The notes: generated from the letters alone by a model not told the origin. A stretch of DNA of 64,000 nucleotides from CAXTPV01 sp965276715 (GCA_965276715.1 OZ255622.1:3596001-3660000), one strand, 5' to 3'; counted from the stretch's first letter, positions 1 to 9,444 are shown. Numbers and translations are program-made.

Positions 1-602
1 ACCAGTTGGCGCACCCCCGCCGGCAGCCGCACCGGCCGCGGCATGCAGAACAGCACGAAGTCGAAGCCGCGCGCATCGAGCTGCTTGGGCCGCAGGAACG
101 GCAAGCCGAGCGTCCGGTCGATCACCCGCATCACGCTCAGGTCGGTGGCAAAGAATTCCTGGTCCAGCACCTGCGCCCGCCGGTGCGCGCCGAGCGTCTT
201 GTCGAACAAGGTGCGCCAGATCGCATTCGAGCGTCCCAGCATCGGCCTCATCTCGTGCGTCCCGCGCAGCAGCTCCGGCAGCTCGATCGGCCAGCGCGCG
301 AACGCGGGGTAGGTCCTGACCGACCAGTTCCGCCCCATCCAGTGCAGCACGCCCGCGACCGCCGCCGGGCTCGCCCTGCCCGTGGCCGAAATTCGCGGCA
401 GGTCGTGCCGGCCGGTCGCCATCAGCAGCCCCGCCAGCTCGATCGAGCCGTCGCTGCTCAGCATGTCGAACACCAGGCGCGTGTCCTGCGCGATGCCGAC
501 GAAGCCGTCCGCCGCGTGCGACAGGTCGACGAGCACCCGCGGCCGGCCGGAAGCCTGCGCCCCGCGCGCGGCGTCCTCGACCAGTGTTCGCCCGTCGTCC
601 AT
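1..602 (-). CDS. Glycosyltransferase-like protein, N-terminal part (runs off left edge)
   Basis: About 200 residues are visible and the gene is cut by the window edge. It starts at the ATG complementary to 600-602, just after a good ribosome site (GGAGG, about 6 nt upstream). The product opens MDDGRTLVEDAARG, then has a hydrophobic strand VLVDLSHAADGFVG followed by GIAQDTRLVF. This is the layout of the N-terminal Rossmann half of GT4-type glycosyltransferases, which often read VLvDl...G..R.a. There is no signal peptide. The next gene, on the opposite strand, is also a sugar transferase, which fits a surface-polysaccharide neighbourhood. The catalytic C-terminal half is outside the window, so the family call is tentative; the coding frame itself is well supported. 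Confidence 0.6.
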   Translation of the reverse strand, partial: MDDGRTLVEDAARGAQASGRPRVLVDLSHAADGFVGIAQDTRLVFDMLSSDGSIELAGLLMATGRHDLPRISATGRASPAAVAGVLHWMGRNWSVRTYPAFARWPIELPELLRGTHEMRPMLGRSNAIWRTLFDKTLGAHRRAQVLDQEFFATDLSVMRVIDRTLGLPFLRPKQLDARGFDFVLFCMPRPVRLPAGVRQL

Positions 603-721
603 CCAATCCTCCCGACAGCCTCGCCGCGGCCCGCCTTCGCTACTCGCTCCCGGCCCATCAAGGAAGCGCGCCGCGTGTCAGGCGTCTTTGTTGCCGGGTA
701 ACGTGATGGCAAACACGTCGG

Positions 722-1807
722 ATGAGCGACAGCCGCATCTTCCTCGCCGCCCTCTGCCTGATCACGGCCAGGCTCGCGTCGTACGCGCTCGTCGCCGGCG
801 GCGATCCGGCCGCCCCGCTCTGCCGTTACGATTGCCGCTGGTATGGCGAGATTGCCGCCAACGGCTACGAGACGACGATCCATGTCGCCCGTGGTCTGGC
901 CCAGCACGCGTGGCCGTTCTTTCCGCTCCTGCCGTTCGCGATCGCGCTCGTCCGGCGCGCGACCGGCCTCGATCTCCCCCACGCCGCCTGCCTGATCGCA
1001 TCCGGCTGCACCGTCCTCGTGTGCGTCGTGGGCCAGTCCTACCGCCGGCTCACCCGCATCTCCGCGCGGACGTCGACCTGGCTGCTGCTCATCGCCGCCA
1101 TGCCGTTCGGCTTCTACTTCGCGACCGGCTACACCGAGGCGCCCTACGCGATGCTGGCACTCGCGACCCTGCTCGGCCTCGCCCGCCGCAACCCGGCCGC
1201 CGCCTCGATTCCGTGCGCGCTGCTCGGTGCCACACGTCCCACCGGCATCCTGCTGGCACCAGCGATCGCGATCGCCAGCCTGCGCCGATCGCTGCACGCC
1301 CCCGGGCCGGCCCGACGCGTTGCCGCTCTCGTCCCCGGCCTCGTCGCCGTCTCGGGCCTGCTCGCCTGGATGGCCTATTGCGGTCTGCGCACCGGCGATC
1401 CGCTCGCCTTTGCCCACGCCCAGATCGATTGGGGCCGCCACCTCTCCAATCCCGTTGTCGTCGTCCAGTCCGCGCTGCGCGGCTCGCTCAAGCACCATCA
1501 TTCCCGCGGCCCCGGCTACGAGGCGCTCTGGGCGCTCGCCGGCCTCGCCATCGCTGTCGTGGCGGCCTCCCGCCGCCGCTGGGCCGAGGGCTTCTTCCTC
1601 GCCGGCACCATCCTGCTCGCCCTCTCGTCGGGCAATCCGGGCAGCATGCCCCGCTTCGTCGGTGCCAGCCCGGTCTTCCTGCTGTTCGTGGCCGACCTGC
1701 TCGACCGCCTCGGAGCGCGCGCGCGCGCCGCCTTCCTCGTCGCCAGCGCCGCCTTGCAGCTCGTGCTGTTTCACTTCTGGACGCTCGACTGGCATGCTCT
1801 GATCTAG
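722..1807 (+). CDS. Gpi18/PIG-V-like integral membrane mannosyltransferase
   Basis: A 361-residue polytopic membrane protein with about nine hydrophobic segments. Residues about 36-52 read YDCRWYGEIAANGYE, matching the conserved W-D-x-x-W-Y-x-x-I-A-x-x-G-Y loop of the PIG-V/Gpi18 mannosyltransferase family, whose acidic residue lies in the first extracytoplasmic loop. The TGYTEAPYAM stretch at about residue 135 matches the S/T-E-x-x-Y motif of the same family. Family members use polyprenyl-phosphate-linked sugars as donors. The acceptor here is unknown; with glycosyltransferases on both sides, a lipid or polysaccharide is likely. No clear ribosome site precedes the ATG. An inverted repeat follows the stop. 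Confidence 0.72.
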   Translation: MSDSRIFLAALCLITARLASYALVAGGDPAAPLCRYDCRWYGEIAANGYETTIHVARGLAQHAWPFFPLLPFAIALVRRATGLDLPHAACLIASGCTVLVCVVGQSYRRLTRISARTSTWLLLIAAMPFGFYFATGYTEAPYAMLALATLLGLARRNPAAASIPCALLGATRPTGILLAPAIAIASLRRSLHAPGPARRVAALVPGLVAVSGLLAWMAYCGLRTGDPLAFAHAQIDWGRHLSNPVVVVQSALRGSLKHHHSRGPGYEALWALAGLAIAVVAASRRRWAEGFFLAGTILLALSSGNPGSMPRFVGASPVFLLFVADLLDRLGARARAAFLVASAALQLVLFHFWTLDWHALI

Positions 1808-1812
1808 CAAGG

Positions 1813-1853
1813 CTGGGCTCCGCCCAGACCCACAAGGGGCCGGCGGCCCCTTG
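1813..1853. repeat. REP-like double hairpin A
   Basis: There are two perfect adjacent palindromes between genes. One is CTGGGC-TCC-GCCCAG at 1813-1827. The other is CAAGGGGCC-GGC-GGCCCCTTG at 1833-1853. The same GC-rich, 3-nt-loop architecture recurs at 2532-2572, 25695-25714, 39096-39133 and 53801-53824. This looks like a dispersed extragenic palindromic family. It could also act as an intercistronic mRNA stem before the cytochrome b561 gene. Confidence 0.75.
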
Positions 1854-1874
1854 ACCCGGCCTGGAGGAGCAAGC

Positions 1875-2459
1875 GTGAGCACAACCGTCGATCTGGCGCG
1901 CGCCCGGCCGCTTCGGACCGGCCGTTACAATGCGACCGCGCAGGCGCTGCACTGGGTGGTCGCTGTCCTGATGTTCGCCGTCATCATCCTCGCCTGGGTG
2001 ATGACCAACATGGCCGACAACGCGGCCTGGCGAGGCTCGCTCTACACGCTCCACAAATCGATCGGGCTGACCATCCTCGCCCTGGTGGCGGTTCGTCTCG
2101 CGTGGCGCGCCGCGCGGCCGCCGCCGCGCCTGCCGGGCACGCTCGCCGCCTGGGAACGCGCCGCCGCTTCCGCCTCGCACGTGATGCTCTACGTCATCCT
2201 GCTCGGCATGCCGGCCAGCGGCTACATCATGTCGGCGACCGGACGCTTCCCGGTCACCTATTTCGGCCTGTTCACCCTGCCGAGCCTGGGCCAGGACAAG
2301 GCGGTTTCCAGCGCGGCGCACTGGGTCCACGTCCCGACCGGCCAATGGCTGGTCTACGCCCTGATCGCGCTCCACCTGACCGCCACCGCCTGGCACGTCG
2401 CCATCCGCCGCGACGGCGTCATCGAACGCATGCTGCCGGCGCCCACCACCGACACGTGA
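1875..2459 (+). CDS. Cytochrome b561-family membrane protein
   Basis: This 194-residue protein has four transmembrane segments and fits the prokaryotic cytochrome b561 (CybB/YodB) family of di-heme quinone-linked electron-transfer proteins. Histidines sit where the family places heme ligands: ALHW in helix 1, LHKS before helix 2, SHVM at helix 3 and LHLTATAWH in helix 4. The GTG at 1875 was chosen because GGAGGAG lies at 1863-1869. An in-frame TTG at 1851 lies inside the upstream hairpin and lacks such a site. Expected role: moving electrons between the quinone pool and a periplasmic acceptor, possibly in superoxide scavenging as shown for CybB. Confidence 0.88.
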   Translation: MSTTVDLARARPLRTGRYNATAQALHWVVAVLMFAVIILAWVMTNMADNAAWRGSLYTLHKSIGLTILALVAVRLAWRAARPPPRLPGTLAAWERAAASASHVMLYVILLGMPASGYIMSATGRFPVTYFGLFTLPSLGQDKAVSSAAHWVHVPTGQWLVYALIALHLTATAWHVAIRRDGVIERMLPAPTTDT

Positions 2460-2531
2460 TCGGGCGAAACCACCCCGGCATCATGACCAACGCGCTGTTC
2501 TGCACCGGTAAACGTTGAAATTATCGGCGGT

Positions 2532-2572
2532 CCAGGGGCCCGGCCCCTGGCGGGGTGCGGGGCGGAGCCCCG
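2532..2572. repeat. REP-like double hairpin B
   Basis: Two perfect stems lie side by side. CCAGGGGC-CCG-GCCCCTGG spans 2532-2550 and CGGGGC-GGA-GCCCCG spans 2558-2572. The second hairpin is almost identical to the one at 39119-39133 (CGGGGC-AGA-GCCCCG), so the two are copies of one element. It sits just upstream of the amino-acid permease start. Confidence 0.78.
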
Positions 2573-2594
2573 AAAGCTGACGCGCCCTCCGCGC

Positions 2595-3848
2595 GTGCCG
2601 CTCGCGATCGGGCTTCGGCGCGACCTCGCCTCGCGCCAGATCCAGTTCCTGGCGATCGGCGCCGCCATCGGTTCCGGTCTGTTCGTGGGCTCGGCCCAGG
2701 CCCTGCGCGCTGCCGGCCCTGGACTGCTGATCGCCTACGCCGTCTGCGCCGTCCCGGTCTATCTGATCGCCCGCTGCCTGGGCGAGATGACCCTGGCATT
2801 CCCCGGCCAGGCCACGTTCGTCGACCAGGTCCGCGGCCAGCTGGGGGCGCGCGCCGGCTTGATCTGCGGCTGGACGTTCTGGCTCAGTCTGGTGCTGATC
2901 GGGATGGCCGAGCTCACCGCCATCGGTCTGCTGGTGCACGGCTGGATCGAGGACGCGCCGCGATGGCTGGTCGTGACCGCCTCGCTGGCGGCACCGCTGC
3001 TGTTCAATCTGGCACCGGTGCGACGATTCGGCACGATCGAGGTCTGGATCTCCGCGCTGAAGGTGCTCACGATCACCCTCTTCATCGCCCTTGGACTGTT
3101 GGCGGCACTCCCCGGTCACCTGGGTCTCGCGGGCGCGGGTCTGTCGAACCTGTGGCGGCCGGGGGGACTGCTGCCGACCGGGTGGTCCGGCCTGGTCGAG
3201 GTGCTTCCGGTGGCGCTGTTCTCCTTCGGCGGGTTCGAGATGGTCAGTCTCGCGGCCTCCGAGGCCGCCGATCCGGACCGCGCGGTGCCGAGCGCGGTCA
3301 ACGGGCTGATCGTTCGCTTCGTGATCTTCTATCTCGGCGGCATCGCGGCCCTGCTCGTCCTTCTCCCCTGGACCCGGATCGTCCCCGGCGTCAGTCCGTT
3401 CGTCGTCGTGCTGCAGCGCCTGTCCTTTCCATCGGCATCCATCCTGCTCGACATCGTCCTGATCAGCGCCGTCTCCTCGTCCTGCAGCGCTCTGCTCTTC
3501 GCGGCGTCGCGAACCCTGCGCGCGCTGGCGGGTGCGGCGGGGGCGCCCGCGATCATGGCCGACCTGACCGCGCAGGCGGTGCCGAGGAACGCCGTGCTCT
3601 TCAGCGCCGCCGCCATCTCGCTCGCCATATTGCTCAACGGCCTGATCCCACGCGAGGCGTTCGGGCTGCTGATGCGGATGGTCTCGATCGCGACCCTCGC
3701 GAACTGGAGCTTGATCGTGCTCGCCCAGATGGCCTCACGAAGGCGCACCCCGGGCAGGCCGCAATTTGCCGTCCCCTTCTCGCCATGGTCGAACTGCCTG
3801 GTGCTGGCCTTCATCGCGACGATGCTGATCCTCGTGGCCGTTCCGTAA
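2595..3848 (+). CDS. APC-family amino-acid permease
   Basis: A 417-residue protein with about 12 transmembrane segments, belonging to the amino acid-polyamine-organocation superfamily. The N-terminal LASRQIQFLAIGAAIGSG is the typical helix-1 signature (Q-x-I-A-I-G-x-x-I-G-x-G-L-F) that forms the unwound substrate-binding region. Residues CLGEMTLAFPGQATF correspond to helix 3 of LysP/AnsP/ProY-type permeases, so a proton-coupled amino-acid importer is likely; the substrate cannot be read. The GTG at 2595 lacks a clear ribosome site and directly follows hairpin B. It converges on rsmA with a 9-nt gap. At 417 residues it is slightly shorter than the usual 450-480. Confidence 0.82.
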   Translation: MPLAIGLRRDLASRQIQFLAIGAAIGSGLFVGSAQALRAAGPGLLIAYAVCAVPVYLIARCLGEMTLAFPGQATFVDQVRGQLGARAGLICGWTFWLSLVLIGMAELTAIGLLVHGWIEDAPRWLVVTASLAAPLLFNLAPVRRFGTIEVWISALKVLTITLFIALGLLAALPGHLGLAGAGLSNLWRPGGLLPTGWSGLVEVLPVALFSFGGFEMVSLAASEAADPDRAVPSAVNGLIVRFVIFYLGGIAALLVLLPWTRIVPGVSPFVVVLQRLSFPSASILLDIVLISAVSSSCSALLFAASRTLRALAGAAGAPAIMADLTAQAVPRNAVLFSAAAISLAILLNGLIPREAFGLLMRMVSIATLANWSLIVLAQMASRRRTPGRPQFAVPFSPWSNCLVLAFIATMLILVAVP

Positions 3849-3857
3849 CCGCGCCGC

Positions 3858-4679
3858 CTACAGGCATAGCCGCGCCAACCTGTCGAACTCCGCGATCGAC
3901 AGCGTCTCCGCCCGCCGCTCTCCCGAGACGCCGCCCGCCTCCAGCAGCGCCTCGCCCCCGAGCCCCTTGAGCGCCCCGCGCAGCATCTTCCGGCGCTGCC
4001 CGAACGCCGCCGCCGTCAGCCGCTCCATCGCCCGGAACAGCGCTGCCTCCGGCTGCACCGCCCGCGGCACTACCGACACCACCGACGACATCACCCGCGG
4101 CGGCGGCACGAACGCGCCCGGCGGGATGTGGCCGAGCATCGCCGTCTCCGCGACCCAACCCGTCAGCACCGCGAGCCGCCCGTACGCCTCCGTCCCCGGC
4201 GCCGCCACGATCCGTTCGGCGACCTCGCGCTGGAACATCAGCGTCATCCGCTCCCACAGGCAAGCCTGGCGCAACCAGCCTACCAGCAGCGGGGTCGCCA
4301 CGTTGTACGGCAGGTTCGCCACGATCTGTCGCGGGGCAGGGGCGAGCGACGCGAGGTCCAGGCACAGCGCGTCCGCCTCGTGCAGCACCAGCCGGCCGCC
4401 CGCGACCGACACGAGTTCGCCAAGCGCCGCCAACGCCCGGCGATCGAGCTCCACCGCATCCACCCGCGCAGCACCCGTCTCGAGCAGGGCACGTGTGAGC
4501 CCACCCGGACCAGGCCCCACCTCGACCACGTGCCGCCCGTCCAGCGGTCCCGCCAGCGACGCGATCCGGGCCAGCAGCGACGGATCGAGCAGGAAGTGCT
4601 GCCCGAGCGACTTCCGCGCCTCCAGCCCGAACCGCGCGATCACCTCACGCAGGGGCGGAAGTCCGGCCGCTTCGGGCAA
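3858..4679 (-). CDS. rsmA: 16S rRNA (adenine1518/1519-N6)-dimethyltransferase RsmA
   Basis: This 273-residue protein dimethylates two adjacent adenosines in the 3'-terminal hairpin of 16S rRNA during late 30S assembly. Family signatures are clear: KSLGQHFLLD at residues 23-32, the SAM-binding VEVGPGPGGLT at 52-62, acidic ELDR at 77-80, and the catalytic NLPYN at 122-126. The frame opens with a TTG 6 nt after the surA stop, and the family-typical LPPLREVIARFGL follows immediately. No better start exists. It is the last gene of the lptF-lptG-lptD-surA-rsmA run; pdxA, often found between surA and rsmA, is missing. Confidence 0.95.
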   Translation of the reverse strand: MPEAAGLPPLREVIARFGLEARKSLGQHFLLDPSLLARIASLAGPLDGRHVVEVGPGPGGLTRALLETGAARVDAVELDRRALAALGELVSVAGGRLVLHEADALCLDLASLAPAPRQIVANLPYNVATPLLVGWLRQACLWERMTLMFQREVAERIVAAPGTEAYGRLAVLTGWVAETAMLGHIPPGAFVPPPRVMSSVVSVVPRAVQPEAALFRAMERLTAAAFGQRRKMLRGALKGLGGEALLEAGGVSGERRAETLSIAEFDRLARLCL

Positions 4680-4685
4680 CGCGGA

Positions 4686-5999
4686 CTAGCTCGAACGCAT
4701 GTCGATCACCGCGCGCCGGTGCAGGTCGCGATTCTCGTGGCGAGACGCGAGCTCCACCCGCTCCGACAGAAGCTGGTTCGCGATCTGCTCGTCGGACGTA
4801 TTCGCCACGTTCTTCTCCGCGCGCGAACACACGCCGATCACCGCGATCCCCTCGAGCGAGACCAGCGGCTTCGTCACCTGGCCCGGCTGCAGGTCGCCGA
4901 TCACGACCTTCATCTGCGGATTGATCTGGTCGAGCACCAGCGGCCCCGGATCGGCCGGCCGCACGCTGCCCTGCTCCTTGTTCGCCGCCTCGATCGCATC
5001 GCACGAGTGCGGACCCGCCGTCAGCGCCCGTGCGCGGCCGAGCTGCGTCACCTGCTGCGGCTGCGGATGCTGCGGATCGAGCTTCGACGTGAACGGGAAG
5101 AACGCCTGGCGCACGATCAGCTCGCTCGTCATGTCGGTCCCGATCGTCCGCTTGGCGTGCACCGTCACGATGTCGTAGCCGCCCGCGACACGGATCGGAT
5201 TGCTGATCGCCCCTTCCGGCATCGCGCGCACGATCGCCAGCACCTCCGGATCGAGCCGGTCCGCGCCCACCAGGCCGAGCTCGCCGCCCTCGAGCGCGTT
5301 CTCGTTCTGGCCGAACTGCGCGGCCACGATTCCGAACGGCGCCCCCTCGCGCAACTGGGTGATGACCGCCTGGGCGAACTTGTCGGCCTGGTCGGCATGT
5401 GTCGGATCGTCGACCTGGATGAAGATCTCGGCCACGTCGTATTCGGCCTGTCCCGCCTCCTGCTTGAGGGCCGTCTGCCGCTGGGCGATCTCGGTCTTCG
5501 TGATCCGCGCGTTCTCCGCCAGATCCTGCCGCAGCACGTGCGTCCAGCCGAGCTGCACCCTGATCTGGTCGATCAGCGTCTGCACCGACACGCCGTCCGC
5601 GTTGAGCTTCGTCTCCAGCGCCTGCGGCGCCATCCCGTTGCGGCTCTCGATCTGCGCGATCGAGGCACTGATTTCCTCGGGCGTGACCACGATCTTGCGC
5701 CGCTGGATCTCCTGGATGCGCAGCTTCTCGTCGATCAGCTGCTCGGTGATCTGCGGCCGCAGCCGCGCCAGCAATCCAGGGTCGATCTTCATTCCCGTCG
5801 AGAGCGCGAACAGCTTCTCGCGGCTGTCGACGTCCGACTCGGTGATCGCGTCGCCGTTCACCGTCGCCACGATCCTGTCGGCCGGCAGCGCCGTCTCGCT
5901 CGCGATCGGGGAGGGGGGTGGCGCATGCCGATGGTGGACGGCCCCCGCCGTCCCGACGCTTGCCAGCATGGCGACCGACGCGATGGCACTTCTTTTCAT
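4686..5999 (-). CDS. surA: Periplasmic peptidyl-prolyl isomerase / outer-membrane protein chaperone SurA
   Basis: A 437-residue exported chaperone that carries beta-barrel proteins, including LptD, across the periplasm. The start at 5999 gives MKRSAIASVAMLASVGTAGA, a normal signal peptide; longer in-frame starts reach into lptD and add charged, unlike-family sequence. The SurA N-terminal domain (IVATVNGDAITESDV onwards) covers roughly residues 41-165 and one parvulin domain covers about 187-285 (AEIFIQVDD ... GGELGLVGADRLDP ... SNPIRVAGGYDIV). E. coli SurA has two parvulin repeats; here the second region (about 290-430) is diverged. It lies 26 nt downstream of lptD, its main client. Confidence 0.93.
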   Translation of the reverse strand: MKRSAIASVAMLASVGTAGAVHHRHAPPPSPIASETALPADRIVATVNGDAITESDVDSREKLFALSTGMKIDPGLLARLRPQITEQLIDEKLRIQEIQRRKIVVTPEEISASIAQIESRNGMAPQALETKLNADGVSVQTLIDQIRVQLGWTHVLRQDLAENARITKTEIAQRQTALKQEAGQAEYDVAEIFIQVDDPTHADQADKFAQAVITQLREGAPFGIVAAQFGQNENALEGGELGLVGADRLDPEVLAIVRAMPEGAISNPIRVAGGYDIVTVHAKRTIGTDMTSELIVRQAFFPFTSKLDPQHPQPQQVTQLGRARALTAGPHSCDAIEAANKEQGSVRPADPGPLVLDQINPQMKVVIGDLQPGQVTKPLVSLEGIAVIGVCSRAEKNVANTSDEQIANQLLSERVELASRHENRDLHRRAVIDMRSS

Positions 6000-6025
6000 C
6001 GTCAAGCCTCGATACCAGGACATGT

Positions 6026-8332
6026 CTAGCCGTTCACGCCGAGCGCGCCCAGTGTCTTGAAGGTCAGCGTGAACAGGATCGTCTGATCCCCGTTGTCGCC
6101 GTTGATGAAGGTGTAGCGCTTCGAATAATTGAGGTTCGCGATCAGGCACTCGTTCTGCCACGACACGTTGCCGCCGAGTGCGACCCATTTCGTCCCGTTC
6201 GTTATCCCGTTGAAGGGCGTGAATTGCTGCTCGGACAGGTTGCGCTGCGCGAACGCGGACAGGTTCCAGCGGCCGAACGCGCTCGAGGCGCCCACCGTGA
6301 TCTCGTTGCGGGGCAGGAAGAAGCCCTGCGAGATCTGCGCCGGGATCCGGTAGTTGCTGTCGTCATAGTAATACGGGTTCGTCGAGCTGTGGATGAACCC
6401 GGTGCTGACCCGGAGCAGCCTCACCCCGCCCGAGACCAGGAAGTCGGCGAAGCTGACCTGTCCCCTGTCGTGGTCGTAGCGCGCGCGCGCGGTGAAATCG
6501 AGCCACGATGCCGGCACGAAGCTCAGCCGCTCGACGATGTCCGACGCGTGTTTCTCCAGCCCCGACATCGGCTGCATGCCGCGATCATCGATATGCGCGC
6601 GGAAGCTTTCTCCCACCAGCGCGTCGAGATACATGCCGTTGCCGAACGTCCAGTTGCCATGCACGCCGACATTGGCGCGCTCGCCGCTGTCCTGGCGGTC
6701 GATCCCGTCGAACCGGTTGAGCTGGAACAGGGTGGTGTCGCTGAAATTGTAGTTCAGGCTGTCCTCGTTCGGCAGCAGGTCACGGTTGCTGTTGGGTGCG
6801 TTCGGCGCCGCGATGAGCTGCACGATCGGATCGATCGTCTGGCTGCCTCCGTCATGCTGCAGCCTGACCAGCGGCAACTCCACCCGGACGGCGGCCGTCG
6901 GCAGCGCCTGCCCGATCGTCGCATGGTTCATCGTGTAGTAGTCCGGGATCAGCGTCAGGCTGTTGGCGTTGTAGACCTCGCTCTGCAGGTTGCCGGTGAA
7001 CGTCCACTTCGTCCCGAGCGGCCCCAGCGCCGGCCGGTCCCAGTTCAGCACCAGGCTCGCGCGCTGGTCCGAGGCGCCGTTCGGCCGCAGGATGTCGAAA
7101 TCCTCCGTGCCCACGCGCAGGAAGCCGCCGAGATCGTCCTTCGGGGCGAGGAAATCATACTGGTAGCGCGGCAGCACATACGGCAGCACGCTGCTGTTGA
7201 CCGTCGTCTGGTTGATCCCCTGGAACGCCAGCGCGTCGAGGCGCGCATACGACCCGGTGCCGAATCCCTCGATATAGAGCGTGCTGCCGAGCACGTCCGC
7301 GCCGTAGCCCGGGATGCGGTAGTCGCGCAGATAGTTCGCCGCGGTCGCCACGTTGATATCGGCGCCGTAATGCCAGTGGTCGTTCCACGCCCAGTCGGTG
7401 TTGATGAAAAGATAGCCCTCGAGACTGTTCAATTGCTGCGCCGGCACGGCGACAGGGGAGCTTCCCTTGGTGCCGGTGCTCGAATCGTATGCCAGCGCCG
7501 CCTGGATGCGGACCACGCCGTTGTTGAACTTGCGGCGATAGTCCGCGCTGAGCTGCGGTCCCGAATTCGTCGCCACCAGCGGCGTCAGCGTGATGTCCGA
7601 CGACGGCCCGAAGACGTAATAGTAGGGGATCGAGACGAAACTGCCGAGATAGTCGCTCGAGAAGGCGATGTTCGGTATCAGGAATCCGCTCTGCCGCTTG
7701 ACCGACGGATCCGACATCGAGAAATACGGCAGGTAGAACACCGGCACGCCCAGGATGTCCATGTACATGTCCCGGTATTCGATCCGCTTGTGCTCCAGGT
7801 CCTGCGTTGCGTCGTAGGCGCGCAACTGCCAGAGCGGCTTGTCCTGCGGATGCTGGGCGCACACGTTGCACGACGTGTAGATGACGCGCGACAGGTCGTT
7901 GACCTTCCCCTCGTACCGCCGCGCGCCGTTGGCGGCGAGCTTGCCGTTTGCCGTGAGCAGGCCGCGCATCCCCTCGATCACGCCCTGCTTCATGCCCTGC
8001 GTCAGCTCGGCATAGTCGCCGAACATCACCTCGCCGTCGGGCTGCACGATCGAGACATGGCCGCGGGCGGCCGCCACATTGGTGTTGCGGTCGAACGTCA
8101 CGCGGTCCGCGTGCAGCACGTCGCCGTTCTGCCAGGCCTCCACGTGGCCCGTCGCGGTGATCAGCCCGTGGTCGCGGTCGTAGCTGACATTGTCGGCCTG
8201 GAACGTCACCGGCGCGTTGTTGTCGCTGCCCGGTCCGGCCGACGTGATGCGCGCGAACTGTGCTATCGCCGGCTGGGCACCCAATCCCGCAGCCAGCAGC
8301 GCGACTGCCGCGACGCGCGCCGCCCGCACCAT
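6026..8332 (-). CDS. lptD: LPS-assembly outer-membrane protein LptD
   Basis: This 768-residue protein with LptE forms the outer-membrane translocon that inserts lipopolysaccharide into the outer leaflet. The start at 8332 gives the signal peptide MVRAARVAAVALLAAGLG...AIA, and its ATG overlaps the lptG stop (TGATG). Residues about 40-140 form the OstA/LptA-like periplasmic jellyroll (VTFQADNVSYDRDHGLITATGHVEAW). The rest is the beta-barrel (LPYFSMSDPSVKRQSGFLIP, then alternating aromatic strands). A CNVC pair lies near residue 150 and one Cys near the C-terminus, so disulfide bridging as in other LptD proteins is possible. Confidence 0.95.
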   Translation of the reverse strand: MVRAARVAAVALLAAGLGAQPAIAQFARITSAGPGSDNNAPVTFQADNVSYDRDHGLITATGHVEAWQNGDVLHADRVTFDRNTNVAAARGHVSIVQPDGEVMFGDYAELTQGMKQGVIEGMRGLLTANGKLAANGARRYEGKVNDLSRVIYTSCNVCAQHPQDKPLWQLRAYDATQDLEHKRIEYRDMYMDILGVPVFYLPYFSMSDPSVKRQSGFLIPNIAFSSDYLGSFVSIPYYYVFGPSSDITLTPLVATNSGPQLSADYRRKFNNGVVRIQAALAYDSSTGTKGSSPVAVPAQQLNSLEGYLFINTDWAWNDHWHYGADINVATAANYLRDYRIPGYGADVLGSTLYIEGFGTGSYARLDALAFQGINQTTVNSSVLPYVLPRYQYDFLAPKDDLGGFLRVGTEDFDILRPNGASDQRASLVLNWDRPALGPLGTKWTFTGNLQSEVYNANSLTLIPDYYTMNHATIGQALPTAAVRVELPLVRLQHDGGSQTIDPIVQLIAAPNAPNSNRDLLPNEDSLNYNFSDTTLFQLNRFDGIDRQDSGERANVGVHGNWTFGNGMYLDALVGESFRAHIDDRGMQPMSGLEKHASDIVERLSFVPASWLDFTARARYDHDRGQVSFADFLVSGGVRLLRVSTGFIHSSTNPYYYDDSNYRIPAQISQGFFLPRNEITVGASSAFGRWNLSAFAQRNLSEQQFTPFNGITNGTKWVALGGNVSWQNECLIANLNYSKRYTFINGDNGDQTILFTLTFKTLGALGVNG

Positions 8333-9444
8333 CAGCCATCCTCCAAATGCAGCAGCAACGCCAACGAGAACAGCAGCCCCGCCACCGCCGGCGCCCACGC
8401 CGCCATGATCGCCGGCAGCGCGCCCGACTGGCCGAATTCCTCGGCGATCTTCGAGATCGCGAACAGTGCGAAACCCGCGCCGATGCCGCTGCCGATCATG
8501 TTCGCCACACCGCCGCGGCGCGCCGGACGCATCGAGAACCCCGCCGCCACCAGCGCCATCGTTCCCGCCAGCAGCGGCAGCGCCAGCAGCGACTGGAAAT
8601 GCAGCCGGTGCCTGATCGCCGAGAACCCCGAATGTTCCAGCAACGCGATGAACCCCGGCAGCGCCCAGACCGAGAGCGTGTCGGGCGAGGCGAATCCCTC
8701 CTGCACCCGCCTCACCGTCAGATCCGTGGGCAGCCGCATCACACCGACCGCAACCGGCAGATGATCGGGCTTGATCGTTCGCGCGTCGGCAAGCTGCCAC
8801 GCCCCGCCGCGGAGCGACGCCTCGCTCGCCTCCACCCGCGACAGCAGGTGGTCCGCGTCATCGAGCCTGAAGATGCTGACCTCGCCCGCGCCGAGCCGCT
8901 TGCCGGCCAGACGCACCCGTCGCGCATGCAGGATCGCGATGCCGTCCGGGACCAGGCCGCGATCGGACTGCCGCAACCAGAGCTGGCCGCCATTGAGCGC
9001 CACCTCGCTCGGCACCGATTTGAGGTAGATGTCATCGAGCGCTTCCGCGCGCGCATACATCATCGACGACAGCGGGCTGACCACGCCCGTCGCGAACGCG
9101 CCGATCAGCAGCGCGCATCCGAGCGGGGCGGCCAGGAATTGCCACGCGCTGACGCCCGCCGCGCGCGCCACGATCAGCTCGCTCGACCGCGTCAGCCGCC
9201 AGAACGCGATGATGCCGCCGAGCAGCACCGCGAACGGCAGGATCTCGATGCTGAAATAGGGCAGCCGCAGCGCCGCGATTTCGCCCACCAGCCCGAACGA
9301 GGCGCCGTCGCGGGTCGCCGCTCGTCGCAGCAGCTCGATGAAGTCGAACAGGCTCACCAGGCCGGTCAGCGACGCGATCATCGCCAGCACCGCCAGGCTG
9401 AACTGGCGTGCCACGTAGAACGACAGGATCGTCGCGACCTGCAT
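8332..9444 (-). CDS. lptG: LPS export ABC transporter permease LptG
   Basis: A 370-residue inner-membrane permease that, with LptF and the LptB ATPase, extracts LPS and pushes it toward the Lpt bridge. It has three N-terminal and three C-terminal transmembrane helices around a periplasmic beta-jellyroll. The family hallmarks are LSFYVARQFSLAVLAM at the N-terminus and the coupling-helix region RLTRSSELIVARAAGVSAW near residue 110. The start is 14 nt after the lptF stop and its TGA overlaps the lptD ATG, so expression is probably coupled. lptB is not in the window. Confidence 0.94.
   Translation of the reverse strand: MQVATILSFYVARQFSLAVLAMIASLTGLVSLFDFIELLRRAATRDGASFGLVGEIAALRLPYFSIEILPFAVLLGGIIAFWRLTRSSELIVARAAGVSAWQFLAAPLGCALLIGAFATGVVSPLSSMMYARAEALDDIYLKSVPSEVALNGGQLWLRQSDRGLVPDGIAILHARRVRLAGKRLGAGEVSIFRLDDADHLLSRVEASEASLRGGAWQLADARTIKPDHLPVAVGVMRLPTDLTVRRVQEGFASPDTLSVWALPGFIALLEHSGFSAIRHRLHFQSLLALPLLAGTMALVAAGFSMRPARRGGVANMIGSGIGAGFALFAISKIAEEFGQSGALPAIMAAWAPAVAGLLFSLALLLHLEDG

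Noticed and set aside
458..1882. A 474-codon minus-strand open frame opposite the Gpi18-like gene
   Set aside because: It overlaps the real glycosyltransferase start at 602 and is a low-complexity antisense translation.
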